Shown here in pieces: positions 1 through 9,644 of a stretch of DNA of 43,367 nucleotides. Location of the stretch: contig CACJWK010000022.1 in NCBI GenBank assembly GCA_902597095.1, forward strand, positions 1-43,367, given 5' to 3'. The notes under the pieces were generated by a model, which was given only the letters and a program-made list of their open reading frames with translations, was not told the origin of the DNA and ran no database searches. The first letter of the stretch is position 1. Every line of letters starts with the position of its first letter. The position numbers and the translations under genes are program-made. The DNA comes from an uncultured Pseudohongiella sp. (GTDB taxonomy: Bacteria > Pseudomonadota > Gammaproteobacteria > Pseudomonadales > Pseudohongiellaceae).

Positions 1-1205
1 ACGGAATCGTAACAACCCTGCATAATCTCAGACAGCGTCCACTCGAGGCCATGGAGGCCGACCTGATGCGATTCCAGAAAAGCAGGCCCATGGGCCTGGT
101 ATTGCCTTCTCTGTTTTCTGAACTTGAAGGGCCGGCGTTGTCGGGTATTGTGGAGGAACTGACCAAAGTTCCGTATTTGAGCGAAATCGTAATCGGACTG
201 GACCGAGCAAGCGAAGACCAATATCGCTTTGCGATAAACTATTTCTCCGGACTTCCTCAACATCACAATATTCTGTGGAATGATGGCCCGAGAATGCGGG
301 CAATCGACGCTCAGCTTAAAGGATTAGGTTTGGCTCCTACTGAAGAAGGAAAAGGTCGAAACGTCTGGTATTGTTACGGCTATGTCCTGGCTTCAGGAAG
401 AGCCGACGCTGTCGCGCTTCATGACTGCGACATACTCACCTATGACCGCAGCCTGCTGGCCAGGCTCCTCTACCCTGTAGCAAACCCAAACTTCAGCTAC
501 GCATTCAATAAAGGCTTCTACTCAAGGGTTGCAGGCGATCGAATCTCGGGGCGTGTTGTCCGCCTCTTCGTAACACCGCTGATCCGAACGCTTAAGAAGG
601 TATGCGGCTGTTCAGAATTCCTGGATTATATGGACAGCTTCCGCTACCCGCTCGCCGGCGAGTTCAGCATGCGTGCTTACGTCATTAATGATCTACGCAT
701 CCCAAGCGATTGGGGGTTGGAAATTGGGGTGCTGTCAGAGATGAAGCGAAATTACGCAACCAACCGACTGTGTCAATCAGATATCGCTGATGTTTATGAT
801 CATAAACATCAAGCTCTCTCTGTAGACGACCGGGAAAAAGGTCTGTCGAGGATGAGTATGGATATTGCCAAGGCTTTCTTTCGCAAACTGGCAACTAATG
901 GAGAAGTATTTACACCTAATACGTTTCGAACAATCAAAGCTACTTACTATCGTATGGCCCTCGATTTTGTTAACACTTTTCAACATGACGCGGAAATGAA
1001 CGGGCTAACTTACGATCGCCATACGGAGGAGGCCTCGATAGAGATGTTTGCGGGCAACATCATGGCAGCGGGCGAGCAATTTCTTGAACGGCCCATGGAG
1101 AAGCCTTTCATTCCGAGCTGGAATAGAGTAATGAGCGCTATTCCTGATATTCTTGAGCAGCTGAAGACGGCCGTTGACGAAGACCAGGCGGAATTCACTC
1201 CCTGA
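1..1205 (+). CDS. Glucosyl-3-phosphoglycerate synthase-like glycosyltransferase (5' end outside window)
   Basis: The frame stays open from base 3 through the ATG at 51 to the left edge, and those extra residues (TTLHNLRQRPLEAMEADL) look like the normal N-terminal region of this family. The gene therefore begins upstream and the ATG at 51 is internal. The product is a GT-A fold glycosyltransferase that would transfer glucose from a nucleotide sugar to 3-phosphoglycerate. Visible features are the ALVLPS-type first strand (here GLVLPS), an acidic ELEGPAL stretch, and the metal-binding HDCD motif encoded near 420-431. The stop is 5 bp before a GH13_18 phosphorylase, so the two are probably one operon handling the compatible solute glucosylglycerate. 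A mannosyl transferase specificity cannot be excluded. A phosphatase partner, if present, would lie left of the window. Confidence 0.85.
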   Translation, partial: GIVTTLHNLRQRPLEAMEADLMRFQKSRPMGLVLPSLFSELEGPALSGIVEELTKVPYLSEIVIGLDRASEDQYRFAINYFSGLPQHHNILWNDGPRMRAIDAQLKGLGLAPTEEGKGRNVWYCYGYVLASGRADAVALHDCDILTYDRSLLARLLYPVANPNFSYAFNKGFYSRVAGDRISGRVVRLFVTPLIRTLKKVCGCSEFLDYMDSFRYPLAGEFSMRAYVINDLRIPSDWGLEIGVLSEMKRNYATNRLCQSDIADVYDHKHQALSVDDREKGLSRMSMDIAKAFFRKLATNGEVFTPNTFRTIKATYYRMALDFVNTFQHDAEMNGLTYDRHTEEASIEMFAGNIMAAGEQFLERPMEKPFIPSWNRVMSAIPDILEQLKTAVDEDQAEFTP

Positions 1206-1210
1206 CCAAC

Positions 1211-2983
1211 ATGCAAAAGCAGACTCAAGCAACCGAACAGGACCTTTTGCGGCGCGTTAAGGCACATCTTGCCGTCATTTACCCTGATCAGGATCTCGAT
1301 GTCCTGAGCGGGGACCTAGTAACAGCGATCAGCAGGGGTCACGACGTTCAGCGGCCGGTCCCGCACAAAAGCCACTGGGATCAGAGCGACAGCGTGGTAA
1401 TCACCTACGGCAACACCATCAAAAAGCAGAATGAGCTGCCGCTTGTCACTCTCCGGCGTTTTCTGAACACGCATCTCAAAGAGACCGTCTCAACGGTGCA
1501 TATTCTTCCGTTCTTTCCGTTTAGCTCGGACGACGGCTTTTCCGTAATCGACTACCTGGAGGTAAATCCGGCCATCGGGGGATGGCGGGAAATCGAGGAT
1601 ATAGCCGGAGATTTCAAACTGATGTCGGACCTGGTCATCAATCATGTTTCGCGCCAAAGTCGCTGGTTCGACAACTTCAGAAACGGCGAGACACCGGGCA
1701 AGGGCTATTTCGTCGAGGCGGACCCGGATGAAGACTACAGCGCTGTCATCAGGCCGAGAAACTCACCCCTGTTCTCCTCCGTAGAAACAGTGGATGGTGA
1801 ACGCCACGTCTGGTGCACATTCAGCAGTGACCAGATAGACCTGAATTTCCGCAATCCGGATGTGCTGAGGGAATTCGTCCAGATAGTGCGCAGATATCTT
1901 GACCATGGCGTGAGCATCTTCAGGATGGATGCCGTACCTTTTCTGTGGAAAGAGCCGGGTACCTCCTGCGTACACCTCCAGCAGACTCATGAAATTATCA
2001 AGGTCTTCCGGACACTCATTGAACATCATTCCCCCGAAGCGTTGATTCTCTGTGAAAACAATGTGCCGAATCGGGAAAATCTGACTTACTTCGGCAATGC
2101 CAACGAAGCGCACATCATCTACAACTTTTCTTTACCACCCCTGCTGGCCTATACCCTGCTGGCCGGCGATTGCCGCCATCTGAAAACATGGATGATGAGC
2201 ATGCCTCCGGCCCAGTTAGGCACTGCTTACCTGAACTTCATTGCGTCACACGATGGGATCGGGCTTCGCCCGCTGGATGGTTTGCTCAGCAATGAGGAGC
2301 GGGACAAACTCGTTCGCCGCGCACAAAACGCGGGTGGTAAAGTCACTTACCGACGCGCCAGAGAAGGCTATGACAAACCGTATGAACTGAACATTGCACT
2401 GTACGACCTGCTGCAGGGCACATTCGACGGCCCGGAAAACCGTCTGGGGTATGAGCGCTATATCTGTGCTCATACAATCATGTTTGCTCTGGAAGGCATC
2501 CCGGCCATCTACATTCAGAGCTTCCTCGGCACGCGTAATGATCTGGCCCGACTTAAGCATACGGGCCGCAACCGCTCTATCAATCGTCAAATCTGGCTAG
2601 AGGAAGATCTGGAGAACGAACTGGGGGAACCGGCGTCTGTGCATGCGTGCGTTTTTCGAGAACTGACACGACTTCTGAAGATCCGCAAGAAGCAGCAGGC
2701 CTTTCATCCCAACGCCACCCAGTACACCCTGCACCTAGGTCATGAAATCTTTGCCTTCTGGCGCCAGAGTATCAATCGGGATCAGAGTATCTTCTGTATC
2801 AGCAATGTCACGGATGAGGAAAAATCGATCTGCCTGACAGATATCAATCTGATCAGCATCGACCAGTGGCAGGATCTGATAAGCGGCGAGCCTTATCAGG
2901 ATATCGGAGAGCAACTCAGACTGCGTCCCTATCAAACAGTGTGGATCAGCAACAAGAATCCCGATGAAAGTTCTGAGTCTTAG
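1211..2983 (+). CDS. GH13_18 sucrose phosphorylase family, probably glucosylglycerate phosphorylase
   Basis: This 590-residue protein has the GH13 catalytic motifs in order: nucleophile Asp240 in FRMDAVPF, acid/base Glu282 in ILCENNVP, and Asp348 in ASHDG. Length and motifs fit the sucrose phosphorylase subfamily GH13_18. Members next to GpgS-like transferases are known to phosphorolyse glucosylglycerate to glucose-1-phosphate and glycerate, so the neighbour decides the preferred substrate here; sucrose or another glucoside is the alternative. There is no signal peptide, so it acts in the cytoplasm. The ATG at 1211 lies 5 bp after the preceding stop, consistent with translational coupling, and no strong Shine-Dalgarno is seen. 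Family and fold are secure; the substrate is inferred. Confidence 0.88.
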   Translation: MQKQTQATEQDLLRRVKAHLAVIYPDQDLDVLSGDLVTAISRGHDVQRPVPHKSHWDQSDSVVITYGNTIKKQNELPLVTLRRFLNTHLKETVSTVHILPFFPFSSDDGFSVIDYLEVNPAIGGWREIEDIAGDFKLMSDLVINHVSRQSRWFDNFRNGETPGKGYFVEADPDEDYSAVIRPRNSPLFSSVETVDGERHVWCTFSSDQIDLNFRNPDVLREFVQIVRRYLDHGVSIFRMDAVPFLWKEPGTSCVHLQQTHEIIKVFRTLIEHHSPEALILCENNVPNRENLTYFGNANEAHIIYNFSLPPLLAYTLLAGDCRHLKTWMMSMPPAQLGTAYLNFIASHDGIGLRPLDGLLSNEERDKLVRRAQNAGGKVTYRRAREGYDKPYELNIALYDLLQGTFDGPENRLGYERYICAHTIMFALEGIPAIYIQSFLGTRNDLARLKHTGRNRSINRQIWLEEDLENELGEPASVHACVFRELTRLLKIRKKQQAFHPNATQYTLHLGHEIFAFWRQSINRDQSIFCISNVTDEEKSICLTDINLISIDQWQDLISGEPYQDIGEQLRLRPYQTVWISNKNPDESSES

Positions 2984-3004
2984 ACGCCAGACGCACCATT
3001 CGGT

Positions 3005-3448
3005 CTAATTGCTGGCAGCGTCTTGCTCCGCGCGCAGGTTGCAGGCAGTGACCTCCGGCACGTAGGTCACATATTTGAGCATCATGGCCCCTTTGATGTC
3101 CTGCTTTTCCAGAAAGGTCGTGGAATCGTCCACGTAAAAGACTCGATTGGTGGTCGCCACCAGTTCCTCGTCCATTGGCATCGCACACCGATGCATACCT
3201 AGATCGCTCGGATAGTTACCCTCGGACTCAGGGTGGTACATGAACACCTCTCGGGTATCGGTGAAGTAAACCACCTCGACAACGCCATCACGGTTTGTAT
3301 CCCGGGCACACATGTCGTAAATCAGAAAATTATCGCAGTATTCAGCATTGAGCGGTCTTACGCTGCTCACCAAAGAACCGCAGGCCGCCAGCAAGGCAAC
3401 AGAGGCAAAAAGACCGAGTCTGGGTCCAAATCTGCTGATAACACTCAT
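3005..3448 (-). CDS. Small hypothetical lipoprotein
   Basis: The 147-residue product starts with a short basic region, a hydrophobic stretch and the lipobox LLAAC (Cys at about residue 23), so it should be a lipid-anchored envelope protein. The mature part has four more cysteines (YCDNF, DMCAR, HRCAMP, TACNL) and a DTNRDGVVEVV segment resembling a calcium-binding or FG-GAP-like loop. I recognise no family. It converges with the phosphorylase gene (21 bp between stops) and stands alone on its strand, with about 200 bp of non-coding sequence upstream. Confidence 0.7.
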   Translation of the reverse strand: MSVISRFGPRLGLFASVALLAACGSLVSSVRPLNAEYCDNFLIYDMCARDTNRDGVVEVVYFTDTREVFMYHPESEGNYPSDLGMHRCAMPMDEELVATTNRVFYVDDSTTFLEKQDIKGAMMLKYVTYVPEVTACNLRAEQDAASN

Positions 3449-3654
3449 AAAATACTGTTCACAGGATCTGTGGCAACCAGTCGCTTATCGGCTGTTCTGA
3501 CGGCGAATAGTCTACCAGAGGTTGATCGCAAAAAGTCAGAGGACTGCCGGCCGAGCAGGCGTCGTGACTCACATCAAATCGGGTACGCCGAGACGGCAAG
3601 GCACAATGAAAGCCAAGGCATTCAGGCAATGTCCGTGCGGATCTCGCCAGATAA

Positions 3655-5182
3655 TCAGGTACTTGGAAAGGCGTAGCGGGCTTTTTCTGTTACGCTGCTG
3701 GCCGGCCAGCGTTGGGTCATCGTCTTGCGGCGGGTGTAAAATCTGACGGCATCGGGGCCATAAACATACAGATCACCGAACAGAGATCGCTTCCAGCCTC
3801 CAAAGCTCTGACTGGCAATGGGCACGGGCAGAGCAACATTTACCCCGACCATACCCACCTGAATATTGTCGGTAAAATAACGGGCTGCCTCTCCATCTCG
3901 GGTGAACAGACATGTCCCATTGCCGAATTCGTGCTCATCTATCAGCTTCATGGCCGCACCCAGTGAATCCACGCGCAGCACACACAACACCGGCCCGAAA
4001 ATTTCATCCCGATAAATTGACATGTCAGTCTGCACTTTATCGAACAGCGTAGCGCCGACAAAGAAACCGGGCTCATGTCCCGCCAGCGAAAAGCCCCTGC
4101 CGTCCGCCAGCAGTTCAGCGCCTTCGGCTACCCCCCCGGTCAATATACTGCGTCACCCGCTGAAGCGCCTCCTTGCTTATCAAGGGGCCCATGTCGTTGG
4201 TTGCATCAACACCCGGTCCGATTTTCAGGTTGGAGATTTTGTTCCGCAGTAGTGCCACTGTTTTATCTGCTGTCTCTTCCCCAACACAAACTACCACAGA
4301 GATCGCCATGCAGCGCTCTCCACAGGAGCCGTAAGCGGCTCCCATGAGCGCATTCACAGCATTCACAAGGTCGGCGTCAGGCAATATTACCGCGTGATTC
4401 TTAGCCCCTCCAAGCGCCTGAACACGCTTACCCTTGGCAGAGCCACGCGTAAAAATTGATTCTGCTACAGGCGTTGAACCAACAAAACTTAGCGCTTCGA
4501 CGCGCACATCATCGATGAGATACTGAACCGTGTCGCTGTCGCCGTTGATGACGTTGAACACACCGTCAGGCAAACCGGCATCAGTAAGCAGTTTCCCCAG
4601 TAGCATAGCCGGACTGGGGTCGCGCTCGGAGGGTTTTAGAATGAATGTATTACCGCAGGCGATGGCCATAGGGAACATCCACATGGGAACCATCGCCGGA
4701 AAATTAAACGGCGTGACGCCTGCTACGACGCCAAGCGGCTGAAATTCAGACCAGCTGTCAATCTCGGGGCCGGCATTTTTGGAATATTCTCCTTTCAGCA
4801 ATTCACTGATGCCGCAGGCATAGTCAACCACTTCAATGCCGCGACCGAGTTCACCATGCGCGTCTTCAATAACCTTACCGTGTTCAGCGGTAATCAAGTG
4901 GCAGATGTTTTCTGCGTTATCCTGAAGCAGCTGTTTGTAGCAGAACAGAATTTGCGCACGTTTTTGCGGCGGGGTCTGCCGCCAGGACGGAAACGCAGCG
5001 GCTGCAGCGGTCACCGCGTCCGAAACTGTGGACTGATTCGCCAGGCCTACCTTCAGTGTGACTTCACCCGAAGCGGGATTGAAAACGTCTTGAGTGCGGC
5101 TACGGTCCGGGACTTCCTCGCCATTAATGTAGTGTCCGAGATACGCAGGTGCTGCGCAGACAGGGGTTTCAGGGGAGCTCAT
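3655..5182 (-). pseudogene. mmsA: Methylmalonate-semialdehyde dehydrogenase (CoA-acylating), frameshifted
   Basis: Two reading frames together make one MmsA-type aldehyde dehydrogenase of about 508 residues. The N-terminal part starts at ATG 5182 (MSSPETPVC) and holds TPFNFP (Asn about 160) and the catalytic Cys291 in GERCMA. It derails after VTQYIDRG into GSRRR and a stop at 4115. The C-terminal part continues in the next frame with VAEGAELLADGRGFSL and ends FYTRRKTMTQRWP, as usual for MmsA. The switch falls in a run of seven C (4131-4137; G7 on the coding strand), and six would restore the frame. The start overlaps the transaminase gene by 14 bp, so they are one operon converting beta-alanine through malonate semialdehyde to acetyl-CoA. 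Sequencing error, true mutation and programmed frameshift remain open. Confidence 0.87.
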
Positions 5183-6527
5183 GCAGGGCTTCCCCAACCG
5201 CATTGATCAGACTGTCGATCTGTTCCTCAGTCACCACAAAAGCCGGCGCCAGTTGAACGGTATCCCCGCCCCAGCGCACATAGAAACCCTTTTCAAAGCA
5301 CTTCAGACCCAGCTCAAATGGCCGGCGCAGGGGCTCTCCGGGACAGTGTTGCAGACTGATACCCGCTGCAAATCCGTAGTTCCGAATGTCCTCAACGTAA
5401 GGCGCTCCCTTCAGCTGATGCACAGCCTGTTCAAAGTAGCCTGACATCGCTTTCACCCGCTGGGGGAGCTTTTCACGCTCAAGCACATCCAGTGCGGCAA
5501 GCCCCGCCGCGCAGGCAACCGGGTGGGCAGAATACGTATATCCATGCGGAAACTCGACCATATAATCCGGTCCGCCCTGATCCATATAAGTGTCGTAGAT
5601 TTCCTGCTTGCTCACCACGGCGCCTAACGGCTGGGCGCCGTTAGTGATCTGCTTGGCTAGAGTAAGTATGTCCGGAGTGACACCGAACTCTTCAGCACCG
5701 GTGTAAGCGCCCATCCTTCCGAGTCCGGTAATCACCTCATCAAAAATCAGCAGAAGGTTGTGGGCATCACAAATTTCCCGCAGGCGTTTGAGGTAACCCT
5801 TGGGCGGAGGCAGCACGCCGGCCGTACCCGACATGGGCTCCACCACAACGGCCGCAATATTTGAGGCATCATGCAGCAGAACCAGCTCTTCAAGCTCATC
5901 TGCCAGGTATGCACCGGCGTCAGGCAGTCCCTTGCTGAAGGTGTTCTCGGGCAGAACGGTATGTGGGATGTGATCCGCATCAACGGCCTGGCCGAACAGC
6001 TTGCGGTTAAAACCGATGCCTCCCACGCCGATGCCGCCGTAGTTGACCCCGTGATAACCTTTGACCCGCCCAATGAACTTGGTCTTGCCCGGCAAACCCC
6101 TGTTGCGCCAGTAACCGCGCGCCATCTTCAGAGCCGTATCAATAGTCTCCGACCCGGAATCGGTGAAGAACACCTGATCCAGACAATCAGGGGTGAGTTC
6201 CACTACCTTATGCGCCAGTTTGAAGCTGAGCGGATGGCCGTACTGAAATCCGGGGGAATAATCCAGCGAGGCCACCTGTCTGCTTACCGCTTCAGAAATT
6301 TCCGCGCGACAGTGGCCCAACCCGCATGTCCACAGACCCGACAGACCATCGAAAACTTTGCGTCCGTCTACTGTCGTGTAGTAAACGCCCTCGGCGCTGC
6401 TGAAAAGTCTGGGCTGGCGCTTGAATTGCCGGTTCCCGGTAAATGGCATCCAATGCGCGCGTAACTCCGCTTCGCTAAGCGTCTGCGAGGCGCCGGTATT
6501 GGGGTATTCTTCAAGATTGTCAGGCAT
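5169..6527 (-). CDS. Class III omega-amino acid (beta-alanine)-pyruvate transaminase
   Basis: This is a fold-type I PLP aminotransferase of 452 residues from ATG 6527. Asp263 in IFDEVITG contacts the cofactor pyridine nitrogen, Lys292 in TLAKQITNG forms the Schiff base, and FFTDSGSE lies in the phosphate-binding region. The MPFTGNRQF start region matches omega-amino acid:pyruvate transaminases. An in-frame GTG at 6620 would add 31 residues not expected in the family, so I prefer the ATG. The end overlaps mmsA by 14 bp, which supports beta-alanine or a similar omega-amino acid as substrate and malonate semialdehyde as product. The protein is cytoplasmic. The upstream divergent gap of about 200 bp should carry the promoter. 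Other amino donors are possible for this family. Confidence 0.88.
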   Translation of the reverse strand: MPDNLEEYPNTGASQTLSEAELRAHWMPFTGNRQFKRQPRLFSSAEGVYYTTVDGRKVFDGLSGLWTCGLGHCRAEISEAVSRQVASLDYSPGFQYGHPLSFKLAHKVVELTPDCLDQVFFTDSGSETIDTALKMARGYWRNRGLPGKTKFIGRVKGYHGVNYGGIGVGGIGFNRKLFGQAVDADHIPHTVLPENTFSKGLPDAGAYLADELEELVLLHDASNIAAVVVEPMSGTAGVLPPPKGYLKRLREICDAHNLLLIFDEVITGLGRMGAYTGAEEFGVTPDILTLAKQITNGAQPLGAVVSKQEIYDTYMDQGGPDYMVEFPHGYTYSAHPVACAAGLAALDVLEREKLPQRVKAMSGYFEQAVHQLKGAPYVEDIRNYGFAAGISLQHCPGEPLRRPFELGLKCFEKGFYVRWGGDTVQLAPAFVVTEEQIDSLINAVGEALHELP

Positions 6528-6729
6528 AGTGAGACGATACCTGAGAAGACGGGGATAAGGGAACCCTTTTTCGAGCAGACCGCCATCTATTACGGGCCAT
6601 TTCAAGTCGCGCTGAGTCACTTGCAGCCGCGAAGCGCATGAAGTTATAGTGAAACACAGTCAAGCATTAGCAGCGGCCTGTTTCGCAGGCGGCACACACG
6701 CGACACAGTTACCCTGACAGGAGGCAACG

Positions 6730-8427
6730 ATGCGAAAACTTTCGAGAAGGAAATTTATTGGCTCCAGCTCAGCGCTCGCAGCCGCCGGGCTGGGTCTTCC
6801 AGGCCAATCGGTGCTCGCACAACCGCAAGCAGATTTGCGCGGTGCTGCGCCTGACTACGTCGTCATCAACGCCAGAGTGTTTACCAGCGATCCGGAAAAC
6901 CCCAGCGCAGAGGCCTTCGCCGTCAAGGGAGACCGTTTTCTGGCCGTTGGCTCCAGTGCAGATATCCGAGCCCTGGCCGGAAGCAGCACTGAAATTGTCG
7001 ACGCTGAAGGCATGTTTGTCACTCCCGGTTTTATCGATGCCCACTCGCATCCGGCCGGTGCTGGCGTGAACGAACTGGTTCAAGTGAATGCTGACCTTCG
7101 CTCTGCCTCAGACATTGCCGCCGCGCTTCAGGAACGGGCGGATGCAACGCCGGCCGGACAGTGGATACAGGCATTCAAATACGACGACACCAAATTGTCG
7201 GAGGGACGCCCCCTGAATCGCGATGATATTGATGCTCTGGTACCGGATCATCCTGTCGTGGTTCGCCATCGCGGTGGCCATACCAGCGTCTACAACAGCA
7301 TGGCGCTGGGTCTGGCCGGCGTAACATCCGAGACTCAGGATCCGCCCGGCGGCAGGTTTTATCGCGACGAAAACGGCCGGCTGACGGGACTGGTCGCCGG
7401 CGGAGCCCGTGCAGTTTTCAGTGAGCTCATTCCGTCGGACTCAACCCGTGAACAACGCAGAGATGGCGTCATGCTGATTTCCGAACTCATGACGCAGGCC
7501 GGACTGACATCAGTGCATCAGACCGGAGGTTACCGGGACGATATGATTGCCTATCAGGACGCGCGGGAAGCAGGCGGTATGCGGTTTCGTATGTATCTCT
7601 TCCCACGTGGCAGGCTGTTCGACGACCTCGTAAACGCCGGCGTGAGAACAGGGATGGGTGATGAAGTATTCCGAATTGGTGCGGTTAAATTCACTGCTGA
7701 CGGGTCGGCCTCTGAACGCACCATGCGAATGAGTGAACCCTATGAAGGCAGGCCTGATGACTACGGTTTGCTCTACATGACCGAAGAGGAAATCTTTCAA
7801 TCGGTAGAAAACGCCCATCGCAACGATTTTCAGGTGGCAATTCACGCCAACGGCGATGTCACCATAAAAATGGTGCTTGACGCTTATGAAAGAGCTCAGA
7901 CGCTCTGGCCAAGAGCAGACACGCGACACCGCATCGAACACTGCTCCCTGGTCAATCCCGAGCTGCTTGGTCGCATCAGGGACTTAGGGGTTATCCCGGC
8001 ACCGTTTTACACTTACGTACACTATCACGGCAATAAATGGGTGGACTACGGTGAGGAACGCATGCGCTGGATGTTTGCGCATAAATCGTTTCTTGATTAT
8101 GGCATTATGGTCGCCCCCGCATCCGATTACACACCCGGCCCCTACGAACCCCTGATGGCGATTCAATCGATGGTGACACGGAAAGACTTCGATGGTCGGA
8201 TCTGGGGGCCCAATCAGCGTATCAGTATTGAGGACGCCCTGAAAATATGCACCATTAACGGGGCCTATGCCTCATTCGAAGAAGGCATCAAGGGTAGCAT
8301 CACACCCGGCAAACTCGCGGACTTTGTTATACTCGCTAGTGCGCCGCAGGACGTTGATCCAGACCAGATCAAACACATCGAAATTGTGCGCACCGTCGTG
8401 GGTGGCCAAACCATGTATGGGGCATAA
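6730..8427 (+). CDS. Tat-exported YtcJ-like amidohydrolase
   Basis: The 565-residue product begins with a twin-arginine signal (SRRKFIG, then an Ala/Gly-rich stretch ending near residue 30), so it is folded with its metal before export. The metal-binding DAHSHP motif (His105, His107) follows the PGF loop. AIHANGD near residue 380 and RIEHCS near 400 supply further ligands, and the C-terminal SITPGKLADFVIL segment is typical of the composite beta-domain of amidohydrolase family 3. A perfect AGGAGG at 6719-6724 fixes the ATG at 6730. Family members hydrolyse N-formyl or N-acyl compounds and other C-N bonds; the substrate here is unknown. It is divergent from the transaminase and precedes the GST gene. 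Confidence 0.88.
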   Translation: MRKLSRRKFIGSSSALAAAGLGLPGQSVLAQPQADLRGAAPDYVVINARVFTSDPENPSAEAFAVKGDRFLAVGSSADIRALAGSSTEIVDAEGMFVTPGFIDAHSHPAGAGVNELVQVNADLRSASDIAAALQERADATPAGQWIQAFKYDDTKLSEGRPLNRDDIDALVPDHPVVVRHRGGHTSVYNSMALGLAGVTSETQDPPGGRFYRDENGRLTGLVAGGARAVFSELIPSDSTREQRRDGVMLISELMTQAGLTSVHQTGGYRDDMIAYQDAREAGGMRFRMYLFPRGRLFDDLVNAGVRTGMGDEVFRIGAVKFTADGSASERTMRMSEPYEGRPDDYGLLYMTEEEIFQSVENAHRNDFQVAIHANGDVTIKMVLDAYERAQTLWPRADTRHRIEHCSLVNPELLGRIRDLGVIPAPFYTYVHYHGNKWVDYGEERMRWMFAHKSFLDYGIMVAPASDYTPGPYEPLMAIQSMVTRKDFDGRIWGPNQRISIEDALKICTINGAYASFEEGIKGSITPGKLADFVILASAPQDVDPDQIKHIEIVRTVVGGQTMYGA

Positions 8428-8499
8428 CCCGGCAAGCTGCGCAGGAATGATCAGCGAAGTGGACCATCGACGAATTGATCATCTGACGACTTGGCTGAC

Positions 8500-9420
8500 A
8501 TGACAGAGAAATTCCCCTATCACCCTCCAAAGAAATGGGCCTGGAACAAAGATTCCGGCGGCGCATTCGCAAAAATCAACCGCCCTATGGCAGGAGCGAC
8601 TCATGAAAAAGCGCTGCCGCGCGGACTGCATCCTCTGCAGCTCTACTCCCTCGGCACCCCCAACGGCCAGAAAGTCACGATTCTGCTAGAAGAGCTTCTG
8701 AGTCTGGGCCATAAGGGCGCAGAGTATGATGCGCATCTGATCAACATCCGGGACGGAGATCAGTTCGGCTCTGAGTTTGTCAGCATCAACCCGAATTCAA
8801 AAATTCCGGCGCTGGTTGATCACAGCGGCGATAAGCCGATCCGCATTTTTGAGTCAGGGGCAATCATGCTTTACCTGGCTGACAAATTTTCAGCGCTGAT
8901 TCCGGCAGAGCCCGCCAAACGGTCTGAATGCCTGAACTGGTTGTTCTGGCAAATGGGATCTACGCCCTACCTGGGGGGCGGTTTTGGCCATTTCTACGTC
9001 TATGCGCCAGAAAAAATCGAGTACGCCATTAATCGCTACAGCATGGAAGTCAAACGCCAGCTGGATGTACTGGACCGACATCTAGCCGAAAATCCTTACC
9101 TGTGCGGCAACGAATACAGTATCGCCGACATCGCCATCTGGCCCTGGTATGGCGCCGTATACACCGGCGCTGTGTATAACGCCGCAGAATTCCTCGACAC
9201 TTCGTCCTACACCCATGTTGGGCGCTGGGCCAGCTCCTTGGCACAGAGAGCAGCTGTCAAACGAGGGAGAATAGTGAATCGCACCTGGGGGCCACTCGCG
9301 AATCAGCTTCACGAGCGCCATGATGCCTCTGACTTTACCCTGCGAACGCAGGACAAGCTGGCTACTTCGGAGTCCGATAATCCGCTCACTTTCTCCGAGC
9401 AACTCGATCAGAAAAGCTGA
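8500..9420 (+). CDS. yghU: YghU-like glutathione S-transferase / glutathione-dependent disulfide-bond oxidoreductase
   Basis: The protein of about 306 residues carries the YghU/YfcG-type signature: an N-terminal extension with KKWAWNKDSGGAFAKINRP, the active-site stretch LYSLGTPNGQKV, the cis-proline NSKIPAL and FESGAIMLYLADKF of the thioredoxin-like domain, then an all-alpha C-terminal domain with the N-capping motif YSIADIAIWPW. These enzymes reduce disulfides or peroxides with two glutathione molecules in the cytoplasm. A TTG at 8491 is in frame, but ATG 8500 fits the family start better; neither has a strong ribosome site. It lies about 70 bp after the amidohydrolase on the same strand, so co-transcription is possible though not obvious functionally. 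Confidence 0.87.
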   Translation: MTEKFPYHPPKKWAWNKDSGGAFAKINRPMAGATHEKALPRGLHPLQLYSLGTPNGQKVTILLEELLSLGHKGAEYDAHLINIRDGDQFGSEFVSINPNSKIPALVDHSGDKPIRIFESGAIMLYLADKFSALIPAEPAKRSECLNWLFWQMGSTPYLGGGFGHFYVYAPEKIEYAINRYSMEVKRQLDVLDRHLAENPYLCGNEYSIADIAIWPWYGAVYTGAVYNAAEFLDTSSYTHVGRWASSLAQRAAVKRGRIVNRTWGPLANQLHERHDASDFTLRTQDKLATSESDNPLTFSEQLDQKS

Positions 9421-9471
9421 TCCGAGCAGGCGAGGCCACCGACGGCCCGGCTCACTCACTGCACAGACAGT

Positions 9472-9627
9472 TCACTTTCCTTCAGGCAGAAGCTTTCGCT
9501 GCCGTCGGCAGCGCTCGGAGCAGTACAACACCCGATCCCAGTCCCGCTCCCACTTTTTACGCCAGCTGAATGGTCGCCCGCATACTGGGCAGACTTTTTC
9601 TGGTAGAAATGGTTTCCGGTGAGACAT
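9472..9627 (-). CDS. DUF2256 small zinc-ribbon-like protein
   Basis: This 51-residue gene starts at ATG 9627 and stops at 9472. It has the DUF2256 pattern: [18 protein letters not shown], then YCSERCRR. Two CxxC-like cysteine pairs suggest a single bound zinc. It lies 17 bp downstream of the CRY-DASH gene on the same strand. DUF2256 genes are frequently found next to CRY-DASH/photolyase genes, and the arrangement here repeats that association. Function is unknown; a light- or DNA-repair-linked accessory role is inference from context. Confidence 0.87.
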   Translation of the reverse strand: MSHRKPFLPEKVCPVCGRPFSWRKKWERDWDRVLYCSERCRRQRKLLPEGK

Positions 9628-9644
9628 AGTCTCTGTGATCGTCC

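Noticed and set aside
3606..3746. Cys-rich small plus-strand frame (CPCG ... CGGCK)
   Set aside because: It overlaps the conserved C-terminus of mmsA on the other strand, has no ribosome site and the cysteine spacing fits no known small zinc protein.
5871..6464. 197-residue plus-strand frame inside the transaminase gene
   Set aside because: The PLP-binding motifs are on the other strand; this is a shadow frame.
6528..6729. Divergent gap between the transaminase and amidohydrolase genes as a promoter region
   Set aside because: It must contain promoters, but I could not find -35/-10 pairs with a good match, so no specific site is listed.
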